Shown here: piece by piece, positions 7,046 to 15,866 of the stretch
Numbering within the stretch: position 1 is the first letter of the stretch
How the letters are laid out: the number at the start of each line of letters is the position of its first letter
Assembly (NCBI GenBank): GCA_004557735.1
Contig: SFFV01000002.1
Span: 1 to 64,000, forward strand
DNA: 64,000 bases
Reading direction: 5' to 3'
DNA from: Clostridiales bacterium
Lineage (GTDB): Bacteria > Bacillota > Clostridia > Oscillospirales > Oscillospiraceae
Made by a program: the position numbers and the translations under genes
Notes under the pieces: generated by a model
Seen by the model: the letters and a program-made list of their open reading frames with translations, nothing else
Databases searched by the model: none
Told to the model about the DNA's origin: nothing

Positions 7046-7429
7046 ATGCGGAGAGTCGTTGTAGATATGCAAAATGCCTTATTTGCTGACGCCATAGCAG
7101 CGGCACTGCGGAATTTTGATTCGGACTTTGAGGTATATCAAAGCGAAAGTCCGGTCAAAACCTCGGATTTGTGCGCTTTTACCGAAGCAAATATTCTTGT
7201 CATGGAGGTCACGGCTTATAAGCCGTGGAAGCTCGAGGAACGCATGAAAATTCGCAATGAAATAAAAGCACAGAATCCGGGCTGCAAAATTGTACTGGTA
7301 GTGGATGAAAACACCGAAAAGAAGCTGGCGGACAAGGTGCGCCAGGCGAAGAAGGACGGGCTGATCGACAATTTTATCTACGGCTCTGTTTCTTCCACTT
7401 ATCTTTCAGCGGTCATAGACACGCTGTAG
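7046..7429 (+). CDS. Receiver-only protein with a substituted phosphorylation site
   Basis: The protein has 127 residues and is a single response-regulator receiver fold with no output domain. The phosphoacceptor position, after strand 3 in NILVMEV, is Glu54 instead of Asp; the N-terminal acidic pair is reduced to D7-M8; and no Lys stands in strand 5 (FIYGS). It therefore cannot be a normal phosphotransfer receiver and may act as a fixed-state partner or scaffold. A paralogue at 53425-53811 is about 70% identical over the last 64 residues and has the same Glu. ATG 7046 has GGAGGTGAT upstream. It stands alone behind promoter B and ends at a GC-rich hairpin. Confidence 0.8.
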   Translation: MRRVVVDMQNALFADAIAAALRNFDSDFEVYQSESPVKTSDLCAFTEANILVMEVTAYKPWKLEERMKIRNEIKAQNPGCKIVLVVDENTEKKLADKVRQAKKDGLIDNFIYGSVSSTYLSAVIDTL

Positions 7430-7472
7430 GAAGAACGGCGCTGACGAGAGGACGAGAGGATAGGAATGTACC

Positions 7473-7507
7473 GGGCGGTGACGGGCATAGGCCCGCCGCC
7501 GCCCTTT
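7473..7507 (+). terminator. GC-rich hairpin after the receiver-only gene
   Basis: GGGCGG...CGGGC pairs with GCCCG...CCGCCC (7473-7504), followed by TTT. The T run is short, so efficiency is uncertain. Confidence 0.55.
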
Positions 7508-7737
7508 CCCCTTGAAATAAAGAAACCGCGGCGAGCAACGAACAAGACCGACAGGCATCCCGGCAGACACCGGGCGCCGCTTCCGGCAAAGAGAGATTAC
7601 GGGAGATATACTGCCGGGAAAGGGCAGCGGCGCGCGCCGGTCGATTGACAAATCATTATACATCTGTTATGGTAAAATAAAACAATAAAAGTAAATAATC
7701 CCCGCGAACCAATCTTTGGAAAGGCGGAAGTACCCGA
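7508..7737. other. Gap before the TetR pair
   Basis: No gene is supported here; a 60-codon frame (7466-7648) has biased proline/arginine content and no ribosome binding site. The useful content is the promoter at 7645-7673. Confidence 0.5.
7645..7673 (+). promoter_or_regulatory. Vegetative promoter of the TetR pair
   Basis: TTGACA (7645-7650), 17 bases, TATGGT (7668-7673); an AT-rich leader follows up to the TTG start at 7738. Confidence 0.65.
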
Positions 7738-8316
7738 TTGGAAGATAAACGTATCACCAGGACGAAATGCAATATCAAAGCAACGCTGACAGACATTTTG
7801 CAGGAAATGCCGTTTGAGAAGATCTCCGTTGCAGAGATCTGCCGCCGTGGAGATATCAGCCGGATTACGTTTTACGCGCATTATGAGGATAAATATGCTC
7901 TCGCCGAGGAGATCTTTTCGGACCATGTGCAGGAAGCCTACGACAAATACCACGCGCTGCAAGCCGAAAATAACCCCGAGGACAACGGCTTTGTCGGCTA
8001 TCAGAATCTTCTCGAGGCCATTTTGAGCCTCTATTATGACAACTACGCTTTCTTTTCGCATACCACGTCAAACGAAAACCCTTATCTTTTTTCCGCGTAC
8101 TTTAACCGAATGTACATCAGTGTTGACGATTATCTGCGCCGCCATACCTTTCTCAAACCGCGTTTTTCGTTCCACCAGACGGCGGCGTTCATTTGCAACG
8201 GACTGTTCGGCGTTGTCAACAGCTGCCTGGCGGATCACCTGTCGGAGGCGGAAACGCGTGACGTTGTACGCGGTATATACGCCGTGCTGCTCAACTCCGA
8301 CATGTTTGAGAAATAA
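7738..8316 (+). CDS. TetR-family regulator 1
   Basis: The protein has 192 residues. The N-terminal helix-turn-helix (about 8-58) reads FEKISVAEICRRGDISRITFYAHYEDKYAL, the TetR pattern; the remaining helical domain would bind an unknown ligand or partner. It starts at TTG with a purine-rich ribosome binding site (GGCGGAAG), and its first residues MEDKRITRTK are typical of the family's short clostridial members. The next gene follows after 20 bases and encodes a second TetR of the same size, so they are probably co-transcribed from the promoter at 7645. Confidence 0.85.
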   Translation: MEDKRITRTKCNIKATLTDILQEMPFEKISVAEICRRGDISRITFYAHYEDKYALAEEIFSDHVQEAYDKYHALQAENNPEDNGFVGYQNLLEAILSLYYDNYAFFSHTTSNENPYLFSAYFNRMYISVDDYLRRHTFLKPRFSFHQTAAFICNGLFGVVNSCLADHLSEAETRDVVRGIYAVLLNSDMFEK

Positions 8317-8336
8317 ACGGAGAAAGGGATGCTTTC

Positions 8337-8900
8337 ATGGCGCTGTTAACGCAAAAGGCGATCCTCTTGACCTTTGAAGAGATGCTGGAGGAAATGCCGT
8401 TTGATAAGATCACCGTGTCGGCGCTTGTCCGGCGGTGCGGCGTGAGCTCCAACACGTTTTACTACCATTATCAAGATATCTACGATCTTTTGGGCGTATG
8501 GTTGAATACGCGCTTCAGCATGTTGACGAAATCCGTCTGTGAAAGCATGGGCTGGAAGGAAGAAGTGCGTGTGTTTCTCAAGTACTGCCAGAGCCATCCA
8601 AAGCTCGTCACGAATCTTCTCTCATCCGCCTCCCGCAGCCATCTGGAACATTATATCTTCACGGAAACGGACGGCTTTTTTTTCGATTATGTTCTGGAAC
8701 GGACGGCCGGCATGCCGCTTTCAGAGGAGACGATCCGGTACATCGCGCAGTTCTGCCGGTATTCCTTTATCGGCTTCTTCCTGAAATTCACCTGGGAGAA
8801 AATGCTGGCCGATGTGGACGAAAGTGTGGACCGGCTCGAGAAAGTTTTCAACGCCTTTATTGACAGCGCCGCGGCGCAAATGGAAAGAGACCAGCTGTAA
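8337..8900 (+). CDS. TetR-family regulator 2
   Basis: The protein has 187 residues. The DNA-binding domain (1-50) has FDKITVSALVRRCGVSSNTFYYHY; the C-terminal part is all helical and unlike that of the preceding regulator. GAGAAAGGG precedes the ATG. It shares the operon with regulator 1 and stands 190 bases before the radical SAM gene, whose upstream region carries an inverted repeat (8926-8951) that one of the pair might bind. The terminator stem begins inside its last codons. Confidence 0.85.
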   Translation: MALLTQKAILLTFEEMLEEMPFDKITVSALVRRCGVSSNTFYYHYQDIYDLLGVWLNTRFSMLTKSVCESMGWKEEVRVFLKYCQSHPKLVTNLLSSASRSHLEHYIFTETDGFFFDYVLERTAGMPLSEETIRYIAQFCRYSFIGFFLKFTWEKMLADVDESVDRLEKVFNAFIDSAAAQMERDQL

Positions 8901-8920
8901 AAAACAGCCGGTCTCTTTTA
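8886..8920 (+). terminator. Terminator overlapping the end of TetR 2
   Basis: AGAGACCaGCTGT pairs with ACAGCcGGTCTCT around AAAAA, followed by TTTT; the left arm lies in the last codons of the gene. Confidence 0.8.
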
Positions 8921-8925
8921 CGCGC

Positions 8926-8951
8926 TTATGCGAAAAAGTTTTTGCGCATAA
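8926..8951. repeat. Inverted repeat before the radical SAM gene
   Basis: TTATGCG (8926-8932) and CGCATAA (8945-8951) flank an A5/T5 core, giving an almost perfect 26-bp palindrome. It could be an operator for one of the neighbouring TetR proteins; function inferred from position. Confidence 0.4.
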
Positions 8952-9091
8952 AGGCGAAAATGTCACAAATGGGGCACTTTTCCCATTCTGTTAAAAATTA
9001 CGACAACGGCGTCGGTTTGTCCATGGAAAAGCCGGTACAGTTCGATATAATGAAAACGCTAAGAAAAATCCTATAAAGGAGCGTGTTTTTA

Positions 9092-10444
9092 ATGAGCGTA
9101 TCGACGACCGTGAAGAAATACGGCATCGAACAGGCGATCAAATTCATGTACAAGGACCCGGAGAACAACCTGCCCAAGCTGATGGACTGGGCGGACACGT
9201 TCTGCAAGGGACGCTTCCCGGCACAGCGCGCCGCGATCCGCCGCGCCATCGAGGATCCGACGTATCCGTACTATGATTTTGTCCGCCACATGATGAACGA
9301 GGTCGATCACGACGTTCTCACGACGATCGTGGTGAATTTCTTCATCAATGCCAACATGGTCGGCTGCGAAAAGCAGGAAAAGCTCCGTAAGGAGCATAAC
9401 TGCAACATCCCCTGGGCGATCCTTCTTGATCCCACCAGCGCCTGCAATCTCCACTGCACCGGCTGCTGGGCTGCGGAGTACGGCAACAAGCTCAATCTCA
9501 CCTTTGAAGAGATTGACGACATCATCCGTCAGGGCAAGGATATGGGCGTTTACATGTATATCTACACCGGCGGTGAACCCCTTGTGCGCAAAGCGGATCT
9601 CATCAAGCTCTGCGAAAAGCACGATGACTGCATCTTCCTTGCCTTTACGAACGGCACGCTCATCGACGAAAAGTTTGCCGACGATATGCTGCGCGTGAAG
9701 AACTTCGTCCCGGCTATCTCTCTTGAAGGCTTTGAGGAAGCGACCGACTCCCGCCGCGGCGACGGCGTTTACGGCAAGGCGACGCACGCGATGAACCTTC
9801 TGCGCGAGCGCAAGCTGCTCTACGGTATTTCCTCGTGCTATACGAGAGCGAACTTTGAGTCGATCACCTCGGAAGAGTACTACGACAGCCTCATCCAGAT
9901 GGGCGCGTACTTCATCTGGTACTTCCACTACATGCCCGTCGGCAACGACGCCTCGCCCGAGCTTCTTCCGACGCCGGAGCAGCGCACCGAGATGTACCGC
10001 CGTATCCGCCGCTACCGCCAGACGAAGCCACTCTTCGCCATGGACTTCCAGAACGACGCCGAGTTTGTCGGCGGCTGCATCGCGGGCGGACGTACATATC
10101 TGCACATCAACGCCAACGGCGATGTGGATCCCTGCGTGTTCATCCACTATTCCGACTCGAACATCCGCGAAAAGACGCTGCTGGAGACGATGAAGTCCCC
10201 GCTCTTCATGGCGTACCACGACGGTCAGCCCTTCAACGACAACATGCTCCGGCCCTGCCCGATGCTTGAAAATCCAGAGAAGCTGCGCGCAATGGTCAAC
10301 TCCTCCGGTGCACATTCCACGGATATGCAGTCCCCGGAGACCGTCGATCACCTCTGCGCCAAGTGCGACCGGTATGCCGCTGAGTGGAAGCCGGCGGCGG
10401 ATAAGCTCTGGGCGGAAAACCGCGCGGAGCATGATGCAAAGTAA
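9092..10444 (+). CDS. Radical SAM protein of unknown substrate
   Basis: The protein has 450 residues. The iron-sulfur site C118-x3-C122-x2-C125 (SACNLHCTGCW) begins a radical SAM barrel, with GGEPL (about residue 155) and an ISLEGFEEATDSRRGDG stretch. A C-terminal region with several further cysteines (CIAGG...CVF, CPM, CAKCDRY) resembles the SPASM extension that holds extra clusters. An N-terminal helical domain of about 105 residues precedes the barrel. Relatives are common in gut clostridia, and no substrate is known to me. ATG 9092 is preferred over GTG 9083 because AAAGGAG ends 10 bases before it. A TATAAT box stands at 9046-9051. Confidence 0.85.
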   Translation: MSVSTTVKKYGIEQAIKFMYKDPENNLPKLMDWADTFCKGRFPAQRAAIRRAIEDPTYPYYDFVRHMMNEVDHDVLTTIVVNFFINANMVGCEKQEKLRKEHNCNIPWAILLDPTSACNLHCTGCWAAEYGNKLNLTFEEIDDIIRQGKDMGVYMYIYTGGEPLVRKADLIKLCEKHDDCIFLAFTNGTLIDEKFADDMLRVKNFVPAISLEGFEEATDSRRGDGVYGKATHAMNLLRERKLLYGISSCYTRANFESITSEEYYDSLIQMGAYFIWYFHYMPVGNDASPELLPTPEQRTEMYRRIRRYRQTKPLFAMDFQNDAEFVGGCIAGGRTYLHINANGDVDPCVFIHYSDSNIREKTLLETMKSPLFMAYHDGQPFNDNMLRPCPMLENPEKLRAMVNSSGAHSTDMQSPETVDHLCAKCDRYAAEWKPAADKLWAENRAEHDAK

Positions 10445-10456
10445 ATCGGAAACCCT

Positions 10457-10500
10457 GTATACGGATGCGGTAAACTGCTGCATCCGTGTACGTATATTTT
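10457..10500 (+). terminator. Intercistronic hairpin with T tail
   Basis: GTATACGGATGC (10457-10468) pairs with GCATCCGTGTAC (10480-10491), then GTATATTTT. It may attenuate transcription into the DUF308 gene or stabilise the upstream transcript. Confidence 0.55.
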
Positions 10501-10518
10501 AAAGAAAGGTGAATGGTC

Positions 10519-11106
10519 ATGGAAAAGAAATCTCTGAAAACCTATAAAACATGGGCGATCGTTCTCGCTGTTGTTACCATGGTCCTCGGACTTGTTATGA
10601 TCTTCTGGCCGGGCATTTCCGCGGTTGCAATCTGCTATCTGATGGGCGCGGTCTGCATCGCCGCCGGTATTTATGAGATTATCCGGTATTTTGATCTCGG
10701 ACTCATCGGCGTGCTGTTCCGGTACGATCTGTTTCTCGGCATTATGAGCGTGCTTGCCGGCGTGCTGCTGCTTCTGCACCCGAACGGAGCACTCGTCATC
10801 CTGCCGGTCATTCTCGGCTTTTATATCATTCTTGCGAGCGTGTTCTCCATCCAGATCTCGACGGAAGCGCGTCATTTCTGCTTCTCCGGCTGGTGGGGCG
10901 CGCTGCTGCTCGGCATCGCGGGCGCGGTGCTCGGCGTGCTGATGATCTTTGATCCCTTCAAAGGAGCAAAGGCGCTGATGGTGTTCACCGGCATTTCGCT
11001 GCTTGTGACGGGCATTGAGAGTATCTACGCCATCGTCTGCATCTCCAAGGTGTTCCGCTCCTCCGGACACCAGCAGATCATCGACGCCACGTGGCACGAT
11101 GTCTGA
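10519..11106 (+). CDS. DUF308 / HdeD-like membrane protein
   Basis: The protein has 195 residues and six hydrophobic segments arranged as three pairs, the DUF308 pattern (HdeD relatives): WAIVLAVVTMVLGLVMIFWP is the first, and later pairs repeat the motif of a segment ending in P after a Phe/Leu-rich helix. The function of the family outside E. coli acid resistance is unknown. The ATG at 10519 is nine bases behind AAAGAAAGG; an ATG two codons earlier is too close. It follows the radical SAM gene by 74 bases with a hairpin between, so co-expression is likely but modulated. Confidence 0.8.
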   Translation: MEKKSLKTYKTWAIVLAVVTMVLGLVMIFWPGISAVAICYLMGAVCIAAGIYEIIRYFDLGLIGVLFRYDLFLGIMSVLAGVLLLLHPNGALVILPVILGFYIILASVFSIQISTEARHFCFSGWWGALLLGIAGAVLGVLMIFDPFKGAKALMVFTGISLLVTGIESIYAIVCISKVFRSSGHQQIIDATWHDV

Positions 11107-11131
11107 TCCAGGTTTATAATACGGCAAAAGG

Positions 11132-11160
11132 CGCCGGCTGATTTTCAGCCGGCGTCTTTT
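11132..11160. terminator. Bidirectional terminator between convergent genes
   Basis: CGCCGGCTGA (11132-11141) pairs with TCAGCCGGCG (11145-11154), with T runs on both strands. It ends both the DUF308 transcript and the minus-strand cupin transcript. Confidence 0.85.
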
Positions 11161-11174
11161 CATGCGGGAATGTC

Positions 11175-11828
11175 TTATTCAAGCGTGAGGAACAGTGCCA
11201 TTTTAAAGCGCTTGTCCGCGCGGACATAGTGTTTGCCGCCGCGGGCAAAGCGGAAATTCTCACCGGCGTGGATGACGTGTTCTTTACCTTCGTAGCCGAT
11301 GACGCCCTCGCCGTCAAGAGCGAAGATCAGCGCGTCGCCGGGAGCGGCGTGCTCGCTGAGACCCGTACCGGCGTCAAACGCCATGAGCGCGAATTTCATT
11401 GTTTTGCTGCTGGTAACGTCCATGTTGACGATCTTTCCGTCCTGATAGGGGACAAGCTCGCCGAGACGGAAAACCTCCCCAATTTTGACTGCCTGATTCA
11501 TTGACTGATTCCTCCCAATATTGATTTCAAGATAAACGGCGGATGTGTCTGTGCGCATCCCGACCGGGACCTCTGCGGGCGTTACAAGAGCGTCCAGCGC
11601 GTGAAGCGTCCGCGTCTGACTGCCGGGCAGACCGACTTCGAGCGTCCCTTCGGCGACAATGAGCAGCTTGGGGGAAAAGTAGATCTCCGCGCTGATATCG
11701 GTACCCGCGGCGAGCGAATAGCATACGACGTCCGTTTCGCCGCTGCATATCGCTTCCGATACAGTGCAGCCGGGAATCGGCGCGTTTTTCTCCGCAAGGG
11801 AGAACACACAGCCGGGGGAATACTCCAT
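11175..11828 (-). CDS. Two-domain cupin protein
   Basis: The protein has 217 residues with two cupin barrels, roughly 40-100 and 140-215. The second keeps the GDALIFALDGEG and HAGENFRFARGGKHYV signatures, the first IVAEGTLEV. A bicupin of this kind usually binds a metal or small ligand; the substrate is unknown. AAAGGAG precedes the start, and an AT-rich TATACT/TATAAA region lies 25-40 bases upstream. It is transcribed divergently from sbcD. Confidence 0.8.
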   Translation of the reverse strand: MEYSPGCVFSLAEKNAPIPGCTVSEAICSGETDVVCYSLAAGTDISAEIYFSPKLLIVAEGTLEVGLPGSQTRTLHALDALVTPAEVPVGMRTDTSAVYLEINIGRNQSMNQAVKIGEVFRLGELVPYQDGKIVNMDVTSSKTMKFALMAFDAGTGLSEHAAPGDALIFALDGEGVIGYEGKEHVIHAGENFRFARGGKHYVRADKRFKMALFLTLE

Positions 11829-11921
11829 GGCGGTCTCCTTTCGCTTATTTTATATAGTATATCACAATGCTCGGCGTCTTTCCATCTTTTTCAACGGCTG
11901 CGCCGAAATCCGGGAAAAAGG

Positions 11922-11950
11922 TTGAAAAGTGACCTTTTCGGGGGTAAGAT
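11922..11950 (+). promoter_or_regulatory. Promoter of sbcDC
   Basis: TTGAAA (11922-11927), 17 bases, TAAGAT (11945-11950), 33 bases before the TTG start of sbcD. Confidence 0.55.
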
Positions 11951-11983
11951 AAAGCCATTACAGGAATCTATGGGAGGAATAGC

Positions 11984-13123
11984 TTGAAATTCTTTCATTT
12001 GTCCGATCTGCATCTTGGAAGGCGTATATATGAGTTTTCTCTGATCGACGACCAGAAATTCATTCTTGAAGAGATCCTGTCTCTGGCGGAAAAGGAGCGT
12101 CCCGACGCCGTTGTGATCGCAGGCGACATATACGACCGTGCCGTGCCGAGCGCTGAGGCAGTCGAGCTTTTCGACCGATTTCTCTGTGCGCTCGCGGAGC
12201 GTCATATCCCCGTGCTTGCCATATCCGGCAACCACGATTCACCCGAACGCATTGCGTTCGGCGCCGATCTTATGACGCCCAGCGGCGTATTTCTCTCGCC
12301 GGTTTATAGCGGACATGTCGAACCGGTGACGCTCCCGGATGCTTTCGGCGAGGTGCATTTTTTCCTTCTTCCGTTCATCAAACCGGTGAACGTTCGCCGC
12401 TTTTATCCGGATGCAGCGATCGAAAGCTATACCGACGCGCTGCGCTGCGCGGTGGAGCATATGAACGTGGAGCCTGCGGCGCGCAATGTGCTCATAACGC
12501 ATCAGTTCGTCACCGGCGGCGTGCGTTCGGACTCGGAGGACGTTGCGGTCGGCGGGACGGATAATGTGGACGCCGCCGTGTTTGACCGCTTTGACTATGT
12601 CGCGCTCGGCCATCTCCACGGCGCGCAGAAGATCGCCCGCGAAACGCTTCGCTATTCGGGGACCCCGCTCAAATACTCTTTTTCGGAAAAGGATCAGACC
12701 AAGGCCGTTACGGTCGTGGAGCTGGGGGAAAAGGGGAGTGTTTCCGTTTCCTCGCTGCCGCTCGCGCCGCGGCGCGATATGCGCGAGATTCGCGGCACAT
12801 ACGCGGAGCTGACGCTTCGCGATAACTACGCCGGAACAAATACCGAAGATTACATCCACGCCGTTCTCACGGACGAAAACGATCTTCCGAACGCTCTCGC
12901 GCGGCTGCGCAGCATTTATCCGAACCTGATGAAGCTCGATTACGACAACCGGCGCACACGCACTTCCGCCGTTATTGCCGCGCAGGAACGCTGCCGGACG
13001 ATGACCGAAGCGGAGCTTTTTGCCGAGCTTTATGAGAAGCAGAACGGGCAGAGGATGAGCGCCGAACAGGGCGCTTATGCCGACGCGGTTTTTGCCGAAC
13101 TTCGGGAGGGGGGAACGCCGTGA
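11984..13123 (+). CDS. sbcD: Nuclease SbcCD subunit D
   Basis: The protein has 379 residues and is the Mre11-type nuclease that with SbcC trims DNA ends, hairpins and protein-blocked ends. The five metallophosphatase motifs are visible: DLHLG (8-12), GDIYD (about 47), GNHDSP (about 83), THQF and GHLH. It starts at TTG with GGAGGAAT upstream. It overlaps sbcC by four bases (GTGA), the usual coupled pair. Confidence 0.95.
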   Translation: MKFFHLSDLHLGRRIYEFSLIDDQKFILEEILSLAEKERPDAVVIAGDIYDRAVPSAEAVELFDRFLCALAERHIPVLAISGNHDSPERIAFGADLMTPSGVFLSPVYSGHVEPVTLPDAFGEVHFFLLPFIKPVNVRRFYPDAAIESYTDALRCAVEHMNVEPAARNVLITHQFVTGGVRSDSEDVAVGGTDNVDAAVFDRFDYVALGHLHGAQKIARETLRYSGTPLKYSFSEKDQTKAVTVVELGEKGSVSVSSLPLAPRRDMREIRGTYAELTLRDNYAGTNTEDYIHAVLTDENDLPNALARLRSIYPNLMKLDYDNRRTRTSAVIAAQERCRTMTEAELFAELYEKQNGQRMSAEQGAYADAVFAELREGGTP

Positions 13124-15852
13124 GACCGCTGCATTTGTCGCTTAGCGCGTTTGGCGCGTATGCCGGTAAAACGGAGCTTGATCTCCGGCAGCTCGGGGAG
13201 CGGGGGTTATACCTCATCACGGGCGATACCGGCGCGGGTAAGACAACGATTTTTGACGCCATTGCCTTTGCGCTGTTCGGCACGCCGAGCGGCGAGGGAC
13301 GGGAAAGCTCCATGCTGCGCTCCAAATTCGCCGCTCCGGAGATGCCGACGGAGGTACAGCTCATTTTCTCCAGCGCCGGAAAAACCTATATCATCCGGCG
13401 CAACCCGGAGTATGAGCGCCGCAAGTCCCGCGGCGCCGGAACAACGAAAGAGACGGCGCGCGCTGAACTTGTGCTGCCGGACGGCCGCGTTATGACGCGC
13501 CGCAGCGATGTAGACGCGGCGATCCGCGCAATACTCGGCGTAGACCGCACGCAGTTCTGCCAGATAGCCATGATCGCGCAGGGCGAATTCCGTAAGCTGC
13601 TGCTGGCGGATACGAAAGACCGCCGGGAAATCTTCCGCGATATATTCAAAACCAATCTCTATACCCGCTTTCAGGAGCGTGTAAAGGCCGATTTCCTTGC
13701 GCTCAACCGGGAGCGCGAGGAAGCGCGACAGTCGTTTAATCAGTACGCCGCGGGCATCCGGCTTCCGGACGAGCGGGAGCTTCCGCCCGAGGATGAACTG
13801 TCTTCCTTCCTCGCGGAGCTTCTTGCAAAGGATCGCGCGGCGGACGACGAGCTGAAGGTTGCTCTGAAAAAAACCGAGGGGGAGATCGACGCTCTGACCG
13901 CCGCCGCGGCGAAGGCCGAAGAGGACGGGAAAAACCGCCGTGCGCTCAAAGAGGCGGAAGAATCGCGCGCTGCGGCTGCAGAAGAGACGGAGAAGCTGCG
14001 CCGCGCGCTGGAAACGGAGAAGGAACGGCAGCCGGAGCTTGACGCGCTGGATAAAACGCTCGCGGAGCTTGAAACGGAGCTAAAAAAACACGCCGAGCTT
14101 AGTATGAAAAGGACGGAGACCGCGGCGGCAAAAAAATCGGCGGACGACGCGGCGGAGCGTCTTTCCGCGATGGAAGCGTTGCGCAGGGAATTGCGGGAGC
14201 GGATCTCCCGGGAACGCGGGGAATACCATGCGCTTGTTTCCGCGGCAGAGAGACTTGCAATTCTCCGGCAGGAGAAAACCGCGCTGGTTCAATATCTCAA
14301 GGATATCGAAAGCTATGAAAACGCTCTGCAATCCCTTTCAGAGAGGAAAGCGGCGGCGGATGACGCGCTTGCGGTCTATTTGAACGCGCGGCGCGATGTG
14401 GAGGAGCTTTCCGCCGCGGCGCGGGAGCTGCGCCGCAGATTCAACGACGAGCAGGCGGGCGTGCTGGCGTCCTCGCTTCGTGACGGCGAGCCTTGTCCCG
14501 TCTGCGGCGCGCTGGACCACCCGCGTCCCGCGCAGCGCGCGCCCGACGCGCCGGACGAGAAGGCTGTGAAGGAAGCGGAGAAAAGAGCCAGAGCCGCGCA
14601 GGAGCGAGTAAACATGGCAAGCGAGGCCTCCGGCAGCGCGAGAACCGCCTATGAGACGGCCGAGAGGGAAATAGCGAAGCAGAAGGAGAAGCTGTTTGGC
14701 GCGGGAGATCCTGTAGATCTTGCGGCCGAAAAGGCGGCCGCTGCGCGCCGGTGCTCCGATAAAGACCGTGAGATCGCGCGGGAAGAACAGAATGCTGCGC
14801 GCTGCGAAGCCCTTGCCGTACAGATCCCGTCGGAGGAAAAACAGCTCTCCGCCATGGAGGAACCCCTCGCCGCAGCGCAGAAGGAAAACGCGGCGGCGCA
14901 GAGCGCTCTCTCGGCGCTTCGGGCAGCGGTGGATGAGCTCCGCGCCGGCATAAAGTATGAAAGCGCGGCGGACGCCGAAAAGGAGAAAACACGCGCGCTC
15001 GCGCGGCAGACGGAGATCCTCGCAGCGCGGGAAAACGCAGAGAAGGCGCTCCGTACTGCCGAACAGCAGCTGTCTGCGGAAAAGGGACGGGTGGAGCAGC
15101 TGGAAAAGCTCCTGGCCAATGCACCCTCAGCCGATCCGGCCGGCCTTGCCGAAGCAAAGGAGCGCCTCACATCGAAGAAAAACGAAATACTGCAAAAACG
15201 GCTTGTGCTGAACAGCCGCATTACGGCAAACGAAAGCGCCAAAAACGGTATAGACGAAAAGACGGCTGAGCTTGATGAGCGCAACGCGCGCTGGACATGG
15301 ATGAAGCCGCTGACCGACACCGCGAACGGCACGCTTTCCGGGAAAGAGCGCATTTCGCTGGAAACGTATGTACAGATGACGTACTTTGACCGCATCCTTG
15401 CACGCGCCAACGCGCACTTGATGCGGATGTCCGGCGGAAAATATGATCTCAAGCGCTGTGAGAGCGCGGCGAAGCTCAATACGCAGAGCGGATTGGAGCT
15501 TAACGTTATCGACCACTATAACGGCAGCGAGCGCAGCGTGAAAACACTCTCCGGCGGCGAAACGTTCCTCGCTTCGCTCTCGCTTGCACTCGGGCTTTCG
15601 GAGGAGATCCAGTCGAGCGCCGGCGGTGTGCAGATGGACACGCTCTTCGTGGATGAAGGCTTTGGCTCGCTCGACGAGGAAACGCTTCGGCAGGCCATGC
15701 GCGCGCTGCGTGAGCTTTCGGAAGGCGACCGGCTCATCGGTATCATATCCCATGTATCCGAGCTGCGCCGCGAGATCGACCGGCAGATCGTCGTTACGCG
15801 CTCGCCGGACGGCGCGAGCCGCGCGAAAATAGAAACAGACCTAAGAGAATAA
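13120..15852 (+). CDS. sbcC: Nuclease SbcCD subunit C
   Basis: The protein has 910 residues and is the Rad50-like ATPase partner of SbcD. Walker A (GDTGAGKTT) lies near residue 36. Two long, charged coiled coils (about 190-450 and 490-740) are separated by a zinc hook, CPVCG, near residue 459. The ABC signature LSGGETF and the Walker B VDEGFGSLDEE come at the end. The Ala/Glu/Lys-rich coils cause the many shadow frames on the other strand. The start is the GTG at 13120, inside the sbcD stop. Confidence 0.95.
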   Translation: MRPLHLSLSAFGAYAGKTELDLRQLGERGLYLITGDTGAGKTTIFDAIAFALFGTPSGEGRESSMLRSKFAAPEMPTEVQLIFSSAGKTYIIRRNPEYERRKSRGAGTTKETARAELVLPDGRVMTRRSDVDAAIRAILGVDRTQFCQIAMIAQGEFRKLLLADTKDRREIFRDIFKTNLYTRFQERVKADFLALNREREEARQSFNQYAAGIRLPDERELPPEDELSSFLAELLAKDRAADDELKVALKKTEGEIDALTAAAAKAEEDGKNRRALKEAEESRAAAAEETEKLRRALETEKERQPELDALDKTLAELETELKKHAELSMKRTETAAAKKSADDAAERLSAMEALRRELRERISRERGEYHALVSAAERLAILRQEKTALVQYLKDIESYENALQSLSERKAAADDALAVYLNARRDVEELSAAARELRRRFNDEQAGVLASSLRDGEPCPVCGALDHPRPAQRAPDAPDEKAVKEAEKRARAAQERVNMASEASGSARTAYETAEREIAKQKEKLFGAGDPVDLAAEKAAAARRCSDKDREIAREEQNAARCEALAVQIPSEEKQLSAMEEPLAAAQKENAAAQSALSALRAAVDELRAGIKYESAADAEKEKTRALARQTEILAARENAEKALRTAEQQLSAEKGRVEQLEKLLANAPSADPAGLAEAKERLTSKKNEILQKRLVLNSRITANESAKNGIDEKTAELDERNARWTWMKPLTDTANGTLSGKERISLETYVQMTYFDRILARANAHLMRMSGGKYDLKRCESAAKLNTQSGLELNVIDHYNGSERSVKTLSGGETFLASLSLALGLSEEIQSSAGGVQMDTLFVDEGFGSLDEETLRQAMRALRELSEGDRLIGIISHVSELRREIDRQIVVTRSPDGASRAKIETDLRE

Positions 15853-15866
15853 AAGGAGAGAGATCC

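Noticed and set aside
7466..7648. 60-codon plus-strand frame after the receiver-only gene
   Set aside because: It begins inside the terminator region, has no ribosome binding site and shows Pro/Arg bias only.
9089..10483. 464-codon minus-strand frame opposite the radical SAM gene
   Set aside because: The radical SAM protein has clear cluster motifs on the plus strand; the antisense frame has only biased composition.
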